25,494 nt of DNA. It comes from a virus. The position numbers and the translations under genes are program-made. The notes beneath the pieces are model-generated. The model was given only the letters and a program-made list of their open reading frames with translations. It ran no database searches and was not told the origin of the DNA. Position 1 is the first letter of the stretch; each line of letters begins with the position of its first letter. Below, piece by piece: positions 17,891 through 25,093 of the stretch. Where the stretch lies: the IMG/VR virus record IMGVR_UViG_3300021085_000196, positions 1 through 25,494 of that record. The stretch is one strand, 5' to 3'.

Positions 17891-20371
17891 TTATTGTGGA
17901 CCGGCTGCTGGAGAAGCATCAGTATCGACTCTGTTACCTGCTTCAATATTTGTACCTGCTGGTTCTGTTGTAATGCTTGATACAGGAGTTAAGTCTCCAG
18001 TAATAATTTTACTTGCAAACCCTCTACCAAGTCCAATACGATTGTTTGTTTCTGCACCGCCTTGATCAGCATAGCCAACTGCTCTGCGGAATTGTTGTCC
18101 TAAGGCGCCAAAGTCATAACTATCCCAACTAACAGATTTAGACTGAATATATGCACACGCAATTCTTACTGCGATTTCTGGATCATTAACTAAGTCGGGA
18201 TTTTGTACAATTTCTGGGTGTCCTGCTTTAGGTCCGTAAGTTTCATAATTGCTTTTAAATGTTAACTGTATAAGCCCTCTACCACGATACTTGTAACCTT
18301 CATTTTGAGCATTACCATAACGTCCGCCATACATTGTATTAGCAATTGCTGCTGGTCCTGCTGCAACTAGCTCGTTAGCAAATGCTAAACTTCTAACACG
18401 AGTTGGAAATACTCTGCGCAGTGTAGCAGCTCTATAATTTAAGTTTTCGCTTCTTGGTTTAAATCCGCACTCTGCTTGTATCTGTGCCATTGCCATACCA
18501 AGTGCTTCTGCATTACCCGGAGTTTCCCCAGGTGCAAGTCTGTTTGGATCTGCTGTTTTAAGTGCGTTTGCAGGATCAAGACCAATTTTCTTTATAAGTT
18601 CGCCTAAGAAGAATTGTTGCAATAATGTAACTTCAACAGGTTTAGCAGGTTGATTTCCTGTTGGGCCTACTTCCCCCGGAATAACTGTTTGTGGACCATT
18701 TAAGTTTGCTGCACTAACTGTTGCGCCTGTTGCTGCACCACTACCTGCTAAGTCTGCATCACTGCCTAACTGAGGCGAAGTTTCTCGTAATGCTGGACTT
18801 GGATTTGGTGCTGCTTGTGTATATTGCGGCGTGAATGTGCCTGGGTCTAAATGTTCATGTGCATTCCAAGGCTCATGAACAGGAACTCTAACAGGCCATA
18901 ATGCAGATGCTGCTGTATCTGCAACTGAAGCACTTCCTGCCGCTGCTGCTTCGGCTGCTGCTGGACCATTCATATGAATTTCGGTAGCTGTTTCGTTATG
19001 ATTGCCGCCACTAAGAATGTCTGTGTTTCCGCCTGCTGTTAGATAATTATATCCCCCAGTGTTTAAGTCTAAATTTGCTTGTGTATCTTTTCTATCGCCA
19101 GTTGTGTTAACATCAAATGTTGCTTGATTAGTAACAGTATGAGCACCAGTTACTACTAAGTCTCCTGTTGCACCAACAAATATTTTTTGCGATGCACCTA
19201 CATAATGATTTTCGTCAGCGCCGATTTCCATATTATGTTTAGCACCAACTTTATAGTCACTATTTTGACCAACTGTTAATTTATAATCTCTACCTGCATT
19301 ATAATTAATATCTCTAGCAGCAGTCATGTTAATATCTCTATCAGCACTAATATTGAGATCAACATTTGTTCTAATACTAATACTATCTTGTGCGTAGATA
19401 TCAATTTTGCCGTTACCTGTTAGTTCGACCCACGACGATCCATTAGCATTACCAATATAAATTAAATCTTCTGAATTATGCATCAATATCTGATGCCCTG
19501 TACGAGTTCTAAATCTCATACATTCGCCTTTAGGAATAGTTTTTATACCTGTAGTTGCATCTCTATCATCTACTAAGTTTGTATATTCTTTAGCACCTTG
19601 TGTGGCATAGCTATTTCTTATTTCTCTTTCGTCGCCATCGTCCATTACAATGCTAGAACCACCAAGTACACTGCTAAAAGTTTGTGTTCTTGCTTCTTGT
19701 GGACCAACTGGACCTTTAGGTGCACCTTCTCTTTTATCTCGAGGTCCTGGAGTACTCATTCCAAATATATGAGACGGAACTTCTCGACGACTGGACGAGT
19801 TTGCAGGTCCTCTAACTGGATCATCAACTAAACCTTGCTTTGCAAGAGTTGTATAAAAATCTGTATTGACTGGCTTAATATATACATTTGGATCTGTTCC
19901 AACTGTGGAAGTAGTTCGTTTGTTATATTCTCCTACAGGTAATGGACGTCCTTGTTCTTGATTGTTATATTCTGAACCTGCCCACGGATCAGGAGTCATC
20001 CAATTCATGTAAGTATCATGTATACAACTTATCCAATAACCTCTTGCAATATTACCTTCAGCAAACATTACAAGAACTCTTGTACCAGGAGTCGGTGGCA
20101 CCATCCACATACCATAAGACTTTTGTGTTCCTGCAAAATCTTCTTTAGTACTATTTCCACTTATAGGCGTTACTCCGGCAAACGGACTTGTATATTTTAC
20201 AGTAACAATTTGTCCTGAACGTTCTGGTTGATTACCTGCTGTGCTATTTCTTAATAATTCAACTTGTAATGTACCCATACGTTTTGGATCAAGATGCGAG
20301 ACTACAATAGCTTCGTATGGCCCTGGATTTCTTACTATGTTCTGCTGTCTTGGACGTCCGTCAATTGCCAT
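17891..20371 (-). CDS. 5: Baseplate hub / tail spike gp5 with a C-terminal GH19-type muralytic domain
   Basis: This 826-residue protein has the parts of a T4-like cell-puncturing hub in a different order. Residues about 15-125 resemble the N-terminal OB-fold (NPGPYEAIVVSHLDPKRMGT, then V-M-F-A-E-G and GYWISCIHD). Residues about 315-465 are short repeats such as ISADRDINMTAARDINYNAG and GASQKIFVGATGD, typical of a gp5/VgrG triple beta-helix needle. An Ala/Pro/Gly linker follows. Residues about 580-790 resemble a GH19 chitinase-like muramidase: AQIQAECGF with a likely catalytic Glu634, YGGRYGN, and the signature YRGRGLIQLT (696-704) preceded by Glu691. In T4 the lysozyme is of GH24 type and lies between the OB-fold and the helix. 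The start is set by AGGAAAG upstream of ATG, 8 bases after the previous gene. Confidence 0.9.
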   Translation of the reverse strand: MAIDGRPRQQNIVRNPGPYEAIVVSHLDPKRMGTLQVELLRNSTAGNQPERSGQIVTVKYTSPFAGVTPISGNSTKEDFAGTQKSYGMWMVPPTPGTRVLVMFAEGNIARGYWISCIHDTYMNWMTPDPWAGSEYNNQEQGRPLPVGEYNKRTTSTVGTDPNVYIKPVNTDFYTTLAKQGLVDDPVRGPANSSSRREVPSHIFGMSTPGPRDKREGAPKGPVGPQEARTQTFSSVLGGSSIVMDDGDEREIRNSYATQGAKEYTNLVDDRDATTGIKTIPKGECMRFRTRTGHQILMHNSEDLIYIGNANGSSWVELTGNGKIDIYAQDSISIRTNVDLNISADRDINMTAARDINYNAGRDYKLTVGQNSDYKVGAKHNMEIGADENHYVGASQKIFVGATGDLVVTGAHTVTNQATFDVNTTGDRKDTQANLDLNTGGYNYLTAGGNTDILSGGNHNETATEIHMNGPAAAEAAAAGSASVADTAASALWPVRVPVHEPWNAHEHLDPGTFTPQYTQAAPNPSPALRETSPQLGSDADLAGSGAATGATVSAANLNGPQTVIPGEVGPTGNQPAKPVEVTLLQQFFLGELIKKIGLDPANALKTADPNRLAPGETPGNAEALGMAMAQIQAECGFKPRSENLNYRAATLRRVFPTRVRSLAFANELVAAGPAAIANTMYGGRYGNAQNEGYKYRGRGLIQLTFKSNYETYGPKAGHPEIVQNPDLVNDPEIAVRIACAYIQSKSVSWDSYDFGALGQQFRRAVGYADQGGAETNNRIGLGRGFASKIITGDLTPVSSITTEPAGTNIEAGNRVDTDASPAAGPQ

Positions 20372-20379
20372 TTACTTTC

Positions 20380-22965
20380 CTATGTTCTATTCTGAAAACC
20401 CCAAACATCAACATTTGATCTACTTGCTGTTGCTGTTGGTGTTGCCGCTGGTGTTGCCGCTGGTGTTGCCGCTGGTTCTGTTCCTGATGCTGCTGGTGCT
20501 GTTCCTGTTCCTGGTGGCGGCGTATTTGCTGTTGTTGGCGGATTTGCAGTATCTGTGTTGCTAGTATTATCGCTTTCTGTTGGTGCAATTGCACTTGTAT
20601 TATCTGGAGTGCCTGATCCTTCGTTTTCGTCTTGATTATTTCTTCTAAGTAAGGATAATACTTGTGTAAATTTACCTCCAGTAAAACTGTTTTCTACAGT
20701 AATAACTTTATACAATCCGCTAAACGCACCAATTGTAACATTCTTGTCTACACTTGGAAAAATTATCTCTCCGTTTTGATAATCTATCGGAGTTCTAAAA
20801 TTAACGTTAACTTCGACTTCTCCTCGTTGATGATCCATTGTTCCATCTACTGTATAGGCTTGTGCTAATGGAGGACTACTGTAATTTCCTACGCCGCTAT
20901 CTGCTAGATAATATGGATCTCCCATTATTGTAATATCCATAGTAAGCATATCTACACCATTATTTACAATTGCTTCGTTAAACATTCTTGCAACCTGGAC
21001 TTCGGGACTATTACTATCACTGCCCCCTGTTTGTCCAGTACTTAATCCATCATGTGTTTCTTTAACTGGAGCATCGCCGCCATATGAAGGAGCATCAACT
21101 CCGTCTGCTGCGTCAAAGTTTGCATTATTAGGATTAGATGCGCCGTCTCTTGATGCATTTCTAGAGTCGCCGCTACCATTTATATTTGAGCCTAATGCTT
21201 TATAAAATGAATTATTAAATTTAATTTCAAAGTCAAGTATATCGTCATTTTGACCAGTGTAAATGTAGTCATACGTTTTTGCAGCTTGTGCTTTTCGTTT
21301 TTTAATTCCTACTGACGGTTGTGTGGTATTGGAGAACACACTAGAGTGTACTTTATAAGGAACTACAGCATACACATAAACTTTAGGATTTTCTCCAGTA
21401 CGTCTGCGTACTTCAGGATCAGGTACTAAAAATGTTTGTGTTTGTACTCTATACCAAGGAATCATACCGTCACTGTCAGGTTGTGCTTGTGCTGCTGCTC
21501 TACCATAAGAACTTAAAATTAAAAGTTCTTCAATAATTTGCTCAATACTTGTTCCTTGTTGGAATTGGAATGTCTTAAATTCATTTGAAATTTGAATTTT
21601 ATCAGTTCGATAAACTCCAGTCTTACCATCAACTGCGAATACTTCTCTACCAAAAGGAGTTGTGCCTCCTTCTGCCATAGATTTTGCTGGGGTTGATTTT
21701 CCTATATCATTTACTGCTGATTCATTTTCAGCAACTCGACGTATGGCTGCAACAATGTTATTATTCGAAACTGTAGTTAACAAATACTTTTGATATTGCT
21801 CTTCACCTTGTTCAAGTAATTCATTGAAATCATCTTCGGTACCTGATTGTCCTAAAGATGTGAAATATTCTTCAATAGTCATTGCAGGCTTCTCTGCACT
21901 ACCAGTACCGGCTATGTTTGCTAATCCTAAACTAGAAGTTAATTCTTTTGGAAACATAATTACTATTTCATCTTTATTAATCGGCGCTTGACTATCTTGT
22001 GCATTTTCTTGTACACGTTTGTTTAATATTGCTGATAAACTTTCAGGTCCAGTTTGTAAAATTTCTAATAAATTACTTCCACTTATTTTTTCGTCTGCTG
22101 GTATAGTTTGTGTGTTAATTGTTTGGGCTTGCTCGTTCCAAGCAAATGCTTCAACAGCATAAGCACTTCCGCCAGCATTAACATCAAATTCAACATTTGC
22201 TAATTTTAAAGGAAAAACTCTTCTAACATTTGCTCCAAGAGCTAACTTATTACCTGCATCGTCCCAACCTACAAAATCAATTATCATAGCCCAGGGAGCT
22301 TTTAAATAATCTTGGTGTCCTGCTTTGTTTGCGGCAATCATTAATGTTTGTAAAAACAATCCCATACTATAAGGTTCGTGTACAGTAAAGCTGAAACTAG
22401 TTGCATTTGAACTTCTAGTTTCAGTAGTAGGAGCAATAACAGATCCAACTGTAAAGTCATCAATAAAATATTCTAATTGAGCAGTTTCACTTTCGTAAGC
22501 TGTCATTGCTTTGCCTGGGGCGCCGCCGCCTGAACGTAATACTGTTACTTGTGGATCTCTTACTCTATATGTGCTATCAGGAAAATTAAGTTCGTTAACT
22601 GTTAAACATGCAAAAGTAAGATTGTAATTATAACTTGCAAAAGATTTTAGTAAATTTTCTGTCGAGCCTAAAGGACTGTCAGGCGTTAAACTTTGTGCAA
22701 GTGCTTCTACACCTTGTTTGGAAACTATACTTTCAATTCCTGCTTTTATGCCGTTGACATCTAAATCCGGTATTAAACTTCCAACATCAAGATCGGCGCC
22801 TGATGTAAACTTGTCAACAACATTAATTCCAGTGTTTACAAGATCTGAGGCATTTTGTAATCCTGTTTGTGAAACTACATCATTCAAAAGGTCTTCGCCT
22901 TGTCCTCGTACAAGATCTAAACTCTGTTGTGCAAGTTTTGTGGGTCTAAAATTACCAAATGCCAT
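20380..22965 (-). CDS. Virion structural protein, probable baseplate hub component (gp27-like position)
   Basis: This 861-residue protein lies between gp53 and gp5 and is translated from an ATG 4 bases after the gp53 stop, with AGGA upstream. I recognise it only as a structural protein of marine T4-like phages, not a named T4 family. Residues 1-110 are mostly helical in character. A beta-rich core starts near residue 110 (YNLTFACLTVNELNFPDSTY). Around residues 720-790 lie NVNFRTPIDYQNGEIIFP and FSGLYKVITVENSFTGGKF, resembling hub proteins that contact the tube or spike. The tail (about 795-861) is low-complexity Thr/Pro/Ala with three PAAT repeats. No gp27 gene is otherwise visible, and the position next to gp5 makes a hub role plausible. 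That is inference from context. Confidence 0.7.
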   Translation of the reverse strand: MAFGNFRPTKLAQQSLDLVRGQGEDLLNDVVSQTGLQNASDLVNTGINVVDKFTSGADLDVGSLIPDLDVNGIKAGIESIVSKQGVEALAQSLTPDSPLGSTENLLKSFASYNYNLTFACLTVNELNFPDSTYRVRDPQVTVLRSGGGAPGKAMTAYESETAQLEYFIDDFTVGSVIAPTTETRSSNATSFSFTVHEPYSMGLFLQTLMIAANKAGHQDYLKAPWAMIIDFVGWDDAGNKLALGANVRRVFPLKLANVEFDVNAGGSAYAVEAFAWNEQAQTINTQTIPADEKISGSNLLEILQTGPESLSAILNKRVQENAQDSQAPINKDEIVIMFPKELTSSLGLANIAGTGSAEKPAMTIEEYFTSLGQSGTEDDFNELLEQGEEQYQKYLLTTVSNNNIVAAIRRVAENESAVNDIGKSTPAKSMAEGGTTPFGREVFAVDGKTGVYRTDKIQISNEFKTFQFQQGTSIEQIIEELLILSSYGRAAAQAQPDSDGMIPWYRVQTQTFLVPDPEVRRRTGENPKVYVYAVVPYKVHSSVFSNTTQPSVGIKKRKAQAAKTYDYIYTGQNDDILDFEIKFNNSFYKALGSNINGSGDSRNASRDGASNPNNANFDAADGVDAPSYGGDAPVKETHDGLSTGQTGGSDSNSPEVQVARMFNEAIVNNGVDMLTMDITIMGDPYYLADSGVGNYSSPPLAQAYTVDGTMDHQRGEVEVNVNFRTPIDYQNGEIIFPSVDKNVTIGAFSGLYKVITVENSFTGGKFTQVLSLLRRNNQDENEGSGTPDNTSAIAPTESDNTSNTDTANPPTTANTPPPGTGTAPAASGTEPAATPAATPAATPTATASRSNVDVWGFQNRT
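20438..20473 (-). repeat. Three perfect tandem copies of a 12-base repeat
   Basis: The unit ggtgttgccgct (plus-strand reading) occurs three times in a row. Being a multiple of three bases, it keeps the frame and adds P-A-A-T units to the C-terminal tail of the hub-like protein. Degenerate copies flank it on both sides. Confidence 0.9.
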
Positions 22966-22969
22966 TTAA

Positions 22970-23269
22970 TTAATATCCTAAAAATTTCTGTAATTGATTT
23001 TGTTGTGGTAAAAATATTTTAATCCCGGCTTCTAAATCAAATACAGGATCTTTTAATACATCCATATTTCTTTGTGCAAACACCCACCAAAGTTTAGGTG
23101 TTCCATAAACTGAGAATGCTAATAAATCAGGCCTGTGTGTAAATTGTGGCTGTACTTCGTATAATACATCAGAATCACTTTTAGGAATTGGACGTATTTG
23201 TAATACATTTAAACTTCCTCTAGTAATTCTTGTCTTGCCATATGGGCTTGTAGCTCCGTAAGATGCCAT
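22970..23269 (-). CDS. 53: Baseplate wedge subunit gp53
   Basis: This 99-residue protein matches the gp53 wedge family, which in T4 closes the wedge-to-wedge contacts when the baseplate assembles. The diagnostic stretch is in the middle: FTHRPDLLAFSVYGTPKLWW followed by VFAQRN, D-V-L-K-D-P-V-F and the LysM-like I-K-I-F-L-P end. It is about half the length of T4 gp53 (196 residues), which is usual for the marine version carrying only the core. The ATG sits in the gp48-like gene's stop (TAATG), so the two genes are translationally coupled. Confidence 0.88.
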   Translation of the reverse strand: MASYGATSPYGKTRITRGSLNVLQIRPIPKSDSDVLYEVQPQFTHRPDLLAFSVYGTPKLWWVFAQRNMDVLKDPVFDLEAGIKIFLPQQNQLQKFLGY

Positions 23270-24117
23270 TAGATAAATCCTCCATTACCAAGATAATCAC
23301 CTTTAACAAACTTATCAAGACTAAACTGTGATGTTTTTGCTCTTGAGTATATTGGTGTACATGTTATCATAACTTGACTTTGTACTGGTGCCCACCCTTC
23401 ACTAAGTCCACTTACTGTTGTACCTTCGTTATCAACTTCTACAGTGCCGTCAACTTGAGTTTTGATATAATCAACATCCGAAGGTAAATCAACACTAAAC
23501 GTTTTAATAATAACCGGAACATTTGGAAATACAAAATCTCCGTATCCGTTTAAGAATACTATAGGCGGTGGTGAACCAGCATTTGAACTTTTTCCGTATG
23601 CCATTTTGGTAACACTTCTTAGATAATGAAGTGTAGCTGCCCAATACTGTGCATCTACTGCATTTTCGCAAAAGAAATCGCCTGTAATAACAATATCGTC
23701 AATTTGGCTGTTCTGATACTGTGGGAAAGGATAATTACTATGTGTAGGATGCATTGCATCGTAATTAGCTGAATGCTGAATTAATATTGTAGGAGTATAT
23801 GGAAAAACTAATCCGTCAGTTTCGTCAAGTGGTTTAAGTATACCATCTTTAGGCATTGTTGACGGTATGCTTAATCGGACTCGCCAATCGCTACTAGTGC
23901 CAGGAGGCTGTGCAGCAGTTTCTGTTTTTAATGTTGGGTTAGATGATGGTCCTCCAAGTAATGACTTTAATATACTTGCAGCGCCGCCGCCCAAAGCATT
24001 ATCAAGAGCATTGTTAACAAGATTATTGCCAAATTTTGAAGCCTTGTTTTCAATGTCGCTTGTAAAGTTCTTAACATTAGATTGAACAACGCTTTTGAGT
24101 TTGTCGCCGAATGCCAT
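23269..24117 (-). CDS. 48: Baseplate tail tube cap protein, gp48-like
   Basis: This 282-residue protein is the first gene of the minus-strand late block. It resembles proteins annotated as gp48 (baseplate tail tube cap) in marine T4-like phages: a low-complexity helical N-terminus (residues 1-60), DWRVRLSIPS near residue 77, LVFPYTPTILIQHSANYDA near 104, YPFPQYQNSQIDDIVITGDF, YWAATLHYLRSVTKM and a C-terminal VMITCTPIYSRAKTSQFSLD. The repeated short beta segments fit a tube-like beta-barrel that would connect hub and tail tube. gp54 is a related alternative. The start is firm: AGGAGA at 24125-24130 lies 7 bases before ATG, and a late-promoter motif lies 23 bases upstream. Confidence 0.78.
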   Translation of the reverse strand: MAFGDKLKSVVQSNVKNFTSDIENKASKFGNNLVNNALDNALGGGAASILKSLLGGPSSNPTLKTETAAQPPGTSSDWRVRLSIPSTMPKDGILKPLDETDGLVFPYTPTILIQHSANYDAMHPTHSNYPFPQYQNSQIDDIVITGDFFCENAVDAQYWAATLHYLRSVTKMAYGKSSNAGSPPPIVFLNGYGDFVFPNVPVIIKTFSVDLPSDVDYIKTQVDGTVEVDNEGTTVSGLSEGWAPVQSQVMITCTPIYSRAKTSQFSLDKFVKGDYLGNGGFI

Positions 24118-24140
24118 AATTAGTTCTCCTATTATACTAT

Positions 24141-24147
24141 TATTTAG
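24141..24147 (-). promoter_or_regulatory. Late promoter motif upstream of the gp48-like gene
   Basis: The minus strand reads CTAAATAATAG. CTAAATA matches the late-promoter motif I recall for marine T4-like phages, a variant of T4 TATAAATA. It is 23 bases upstream of the gp48-like start, leaving room for a short leader with the AGGAGA ribosome site. It directly abuts the -35 box of the oppositely directed gp55 promoter. Confidence 0.65.
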
Positions 24148-24176
24148 TTGACAAAATTATATACGTAGTTTATAAT
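24148..24176 (+). promoter_or_regulatory. Consensus host-type sigma-70 promoter for gp55
   Basis: TTGACA (24148-24153), a 17-base spacer and TATAAT (24171-24176) make a perfect consensus promoter. The expected transcript start is about 24182-24184, giving a leader of about 17 bases that contains the gp55 ribosome site. This suggests gp55 is transcribed by unmodified host polymerase before late expression. Confidence 0.88.
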
Positions 24177-24189
24177 AGAGTAATAACTT

Positions 24190-24194
24190 GGAGA
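24190..24194 (+). promoter_or_regulatory. Ribosome binding site that fixes the gp55 start
   Basis: GGAGA lies 5 bases before the ATG at 24200. The in-frame TTG at 24188 overlaps this site and is therefore unlikely to be the start. Confidence 0.85.
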
Positions 24195-24199
24195 AATTA

Positions 24200-25042
24200 A
24201 TGCGAAGAAAAAATTATCTTAACAATAAAGACATGTTAAAGGAAATACATAAGTCAAAAAGTTCGTTTTGTAGTTTTATAGAGCCGACATACAATCAATA
24301 TGACATCATATTGCTCGATACTGCTAAAATTAATATACGAACTATTGCAGAAGCAAAGCGAAATAAAGCAAAAAGATTAACATTGGCAGACTTTGAGGCT
24401 AGAAAATTAGCCGGAGAAAAAGTAAAACAAGCACAATGTGAAGTAGATTACAGAAAAATTACAAAAGAAGAACTAATTTTCCGTATTATGACATTTGATC
24501 ATATTCCAGAAGAGCCAGGACGTAAAAAGAACCCTAAAACAATAGCAGATACTAAAGTTAAACTAAATTTCCCTCCATTTCAGCATTACAAGTTTAACGA
24601 CGAAGGAGAATTAGTTTTAGTTGGTAAAAGTCATTGGGAAGGCGGCATGGAAAACGGACACTTTAGTATGAAACATGCTAAAGCAACAAACGAACTTGCT
24701 CGTATGTGGATTAAATTATGTGAACGTTATGCAACAAGAGGAAATGTACGTGGATATACATACAACGACGAAATGCGAGGACAGGCAATCTTACAATTGG
24801 CACAAATTGGTCTACAGTTTGATGAATCAAAGTCCAACAATCCATTCGCTTATTATACAGCCGCCGTTACAAACTCATTTGTACGAGTTATTAACCTTGA
24901 AAAACGAAATCAAAACATTAGAGACGACATCTTAGAAATGAATGACATGAATCCAAGTTATACTAGACAGCATAACGCAGAATGGGAAGCTGCCATGAAG
25001 CGAGAGCATGATATAGCAAACAAAGCTACCAAAAAAACTTGA
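24200..25042 (+). CDS. 55: Late transcription sigma factor gp55
   Basis: This 280-residue protein is the T4-type sigma factor that directs host RNA polymerase to late promoters. The N-terminus has KNYLNNKDMLKEI, close to YNYVNNKELLQAI in T4 gp55. The core (about residues 190-240) has GYTYNDEMRGQAILQLAQIG, FDESKSNNPFAYYTAAVTNS and FVRVINLEKR, lining up with the T4 region-2-like segment. Between these lies an insertion of roughly 100 residues, charged and with KKNPKTIADTKVKLNFPPFQ, so the protein is much longer than the 185 residues of T4 gp55. The C-terminus is basic (ANKATKKT) and shows no hydrophobic clamp-binding tail of the SLDFL kind. It has its own consensus promoter. The stop TGA lies inside the next promoter. 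Confidence 0.93.
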   Translation: MRRKNYLNNKDMLKEIHKSKSSFCSFIEPTYNQYDIILLDTAKINIRTIAEAKRNKAKRLTLADFEARKLAGEKVKQAQCEVDYRKITKEELIFRIMTFDHIPEEPGRKKNPKTIADTKVKLNFPPFQHYKFNDEGELVLVGKSHWEGGMENGHFSMKHAKATNELARMWIKLCERYATRGNVRGYTYNDEMRGQAILQLAQIGLQFDESKSNNPFAYYTAAVTNSFVRVINLEKRNQNIRDDILEMNDMNPSYTRQHNAEWEAAMKREHDIANKATKKT

Positions 25043-25067
25043 CATTAGGCTAAAAAGATAGTAATAT
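25039..25067 (+). promoter_or_regulatory. Sigma-70-like promoter for gp47, overlapping the gp55 stop
   Basis: TTGACA (25039-25044), a 17-base spacer and TAATAT (25062-25067) form a promoter with a perfect -35 and a 4-of-6 -10 box. The gp55 stop codon TGA (25040-25042) is part of the -35 box. The leader resembles that of gp55 (GGAGAA-x-TTAAT). Confidence 0.6.
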
Positions 25068-25081
25068 ATTGTTAATAGTAT

Positions 25082-25086
25082 GGAGA
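25082..25086 (+). promoter_or_regulatory. Ribosome binding site that supports a TTG start for gp47
   Basis: GGAGA lies 7 bases before the TTG at 25094. The reading frame has a stop at 25076 and no ATG between that stop and the conserved protein start. The nearby ATG at 25080 is in another frame that stops after about 20 codons. Confidence 0.75.
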
Positions 25087-25093
25087 ACTTAAT

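Noticed and set aside
20241-20594. Plus-strand ORF with a Leu/Val-rich possible membrane segment, and a minus-strand His/Gln-rich ORF
   Set aside because: Both come from other frames of the PAAT repeat tail and the gp5 start. The apparent membrane segment is an artefact of the 12-base repeats.
24131-24136. TATAAT on the minus strand upstream of the gp48-like gene as a host-type -10 box
   Set aside because: No -35 box at suitable spacing (the position 17 bases upstream reads TAATTT). The CTAAATA motif explains the start better.
24188-24199. TTG at 24188 as the start of gp55
   Set aside because: It overlaps the GGAGA ribosome site. The ATG at 24200 has correct spacing and matches the family's N-terminus.
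25020-25080. Possible transcription terminator after gp55
   Set aside because: There is an A-run but no stable hairpin. The segment is better explained as the gp47 promoter.
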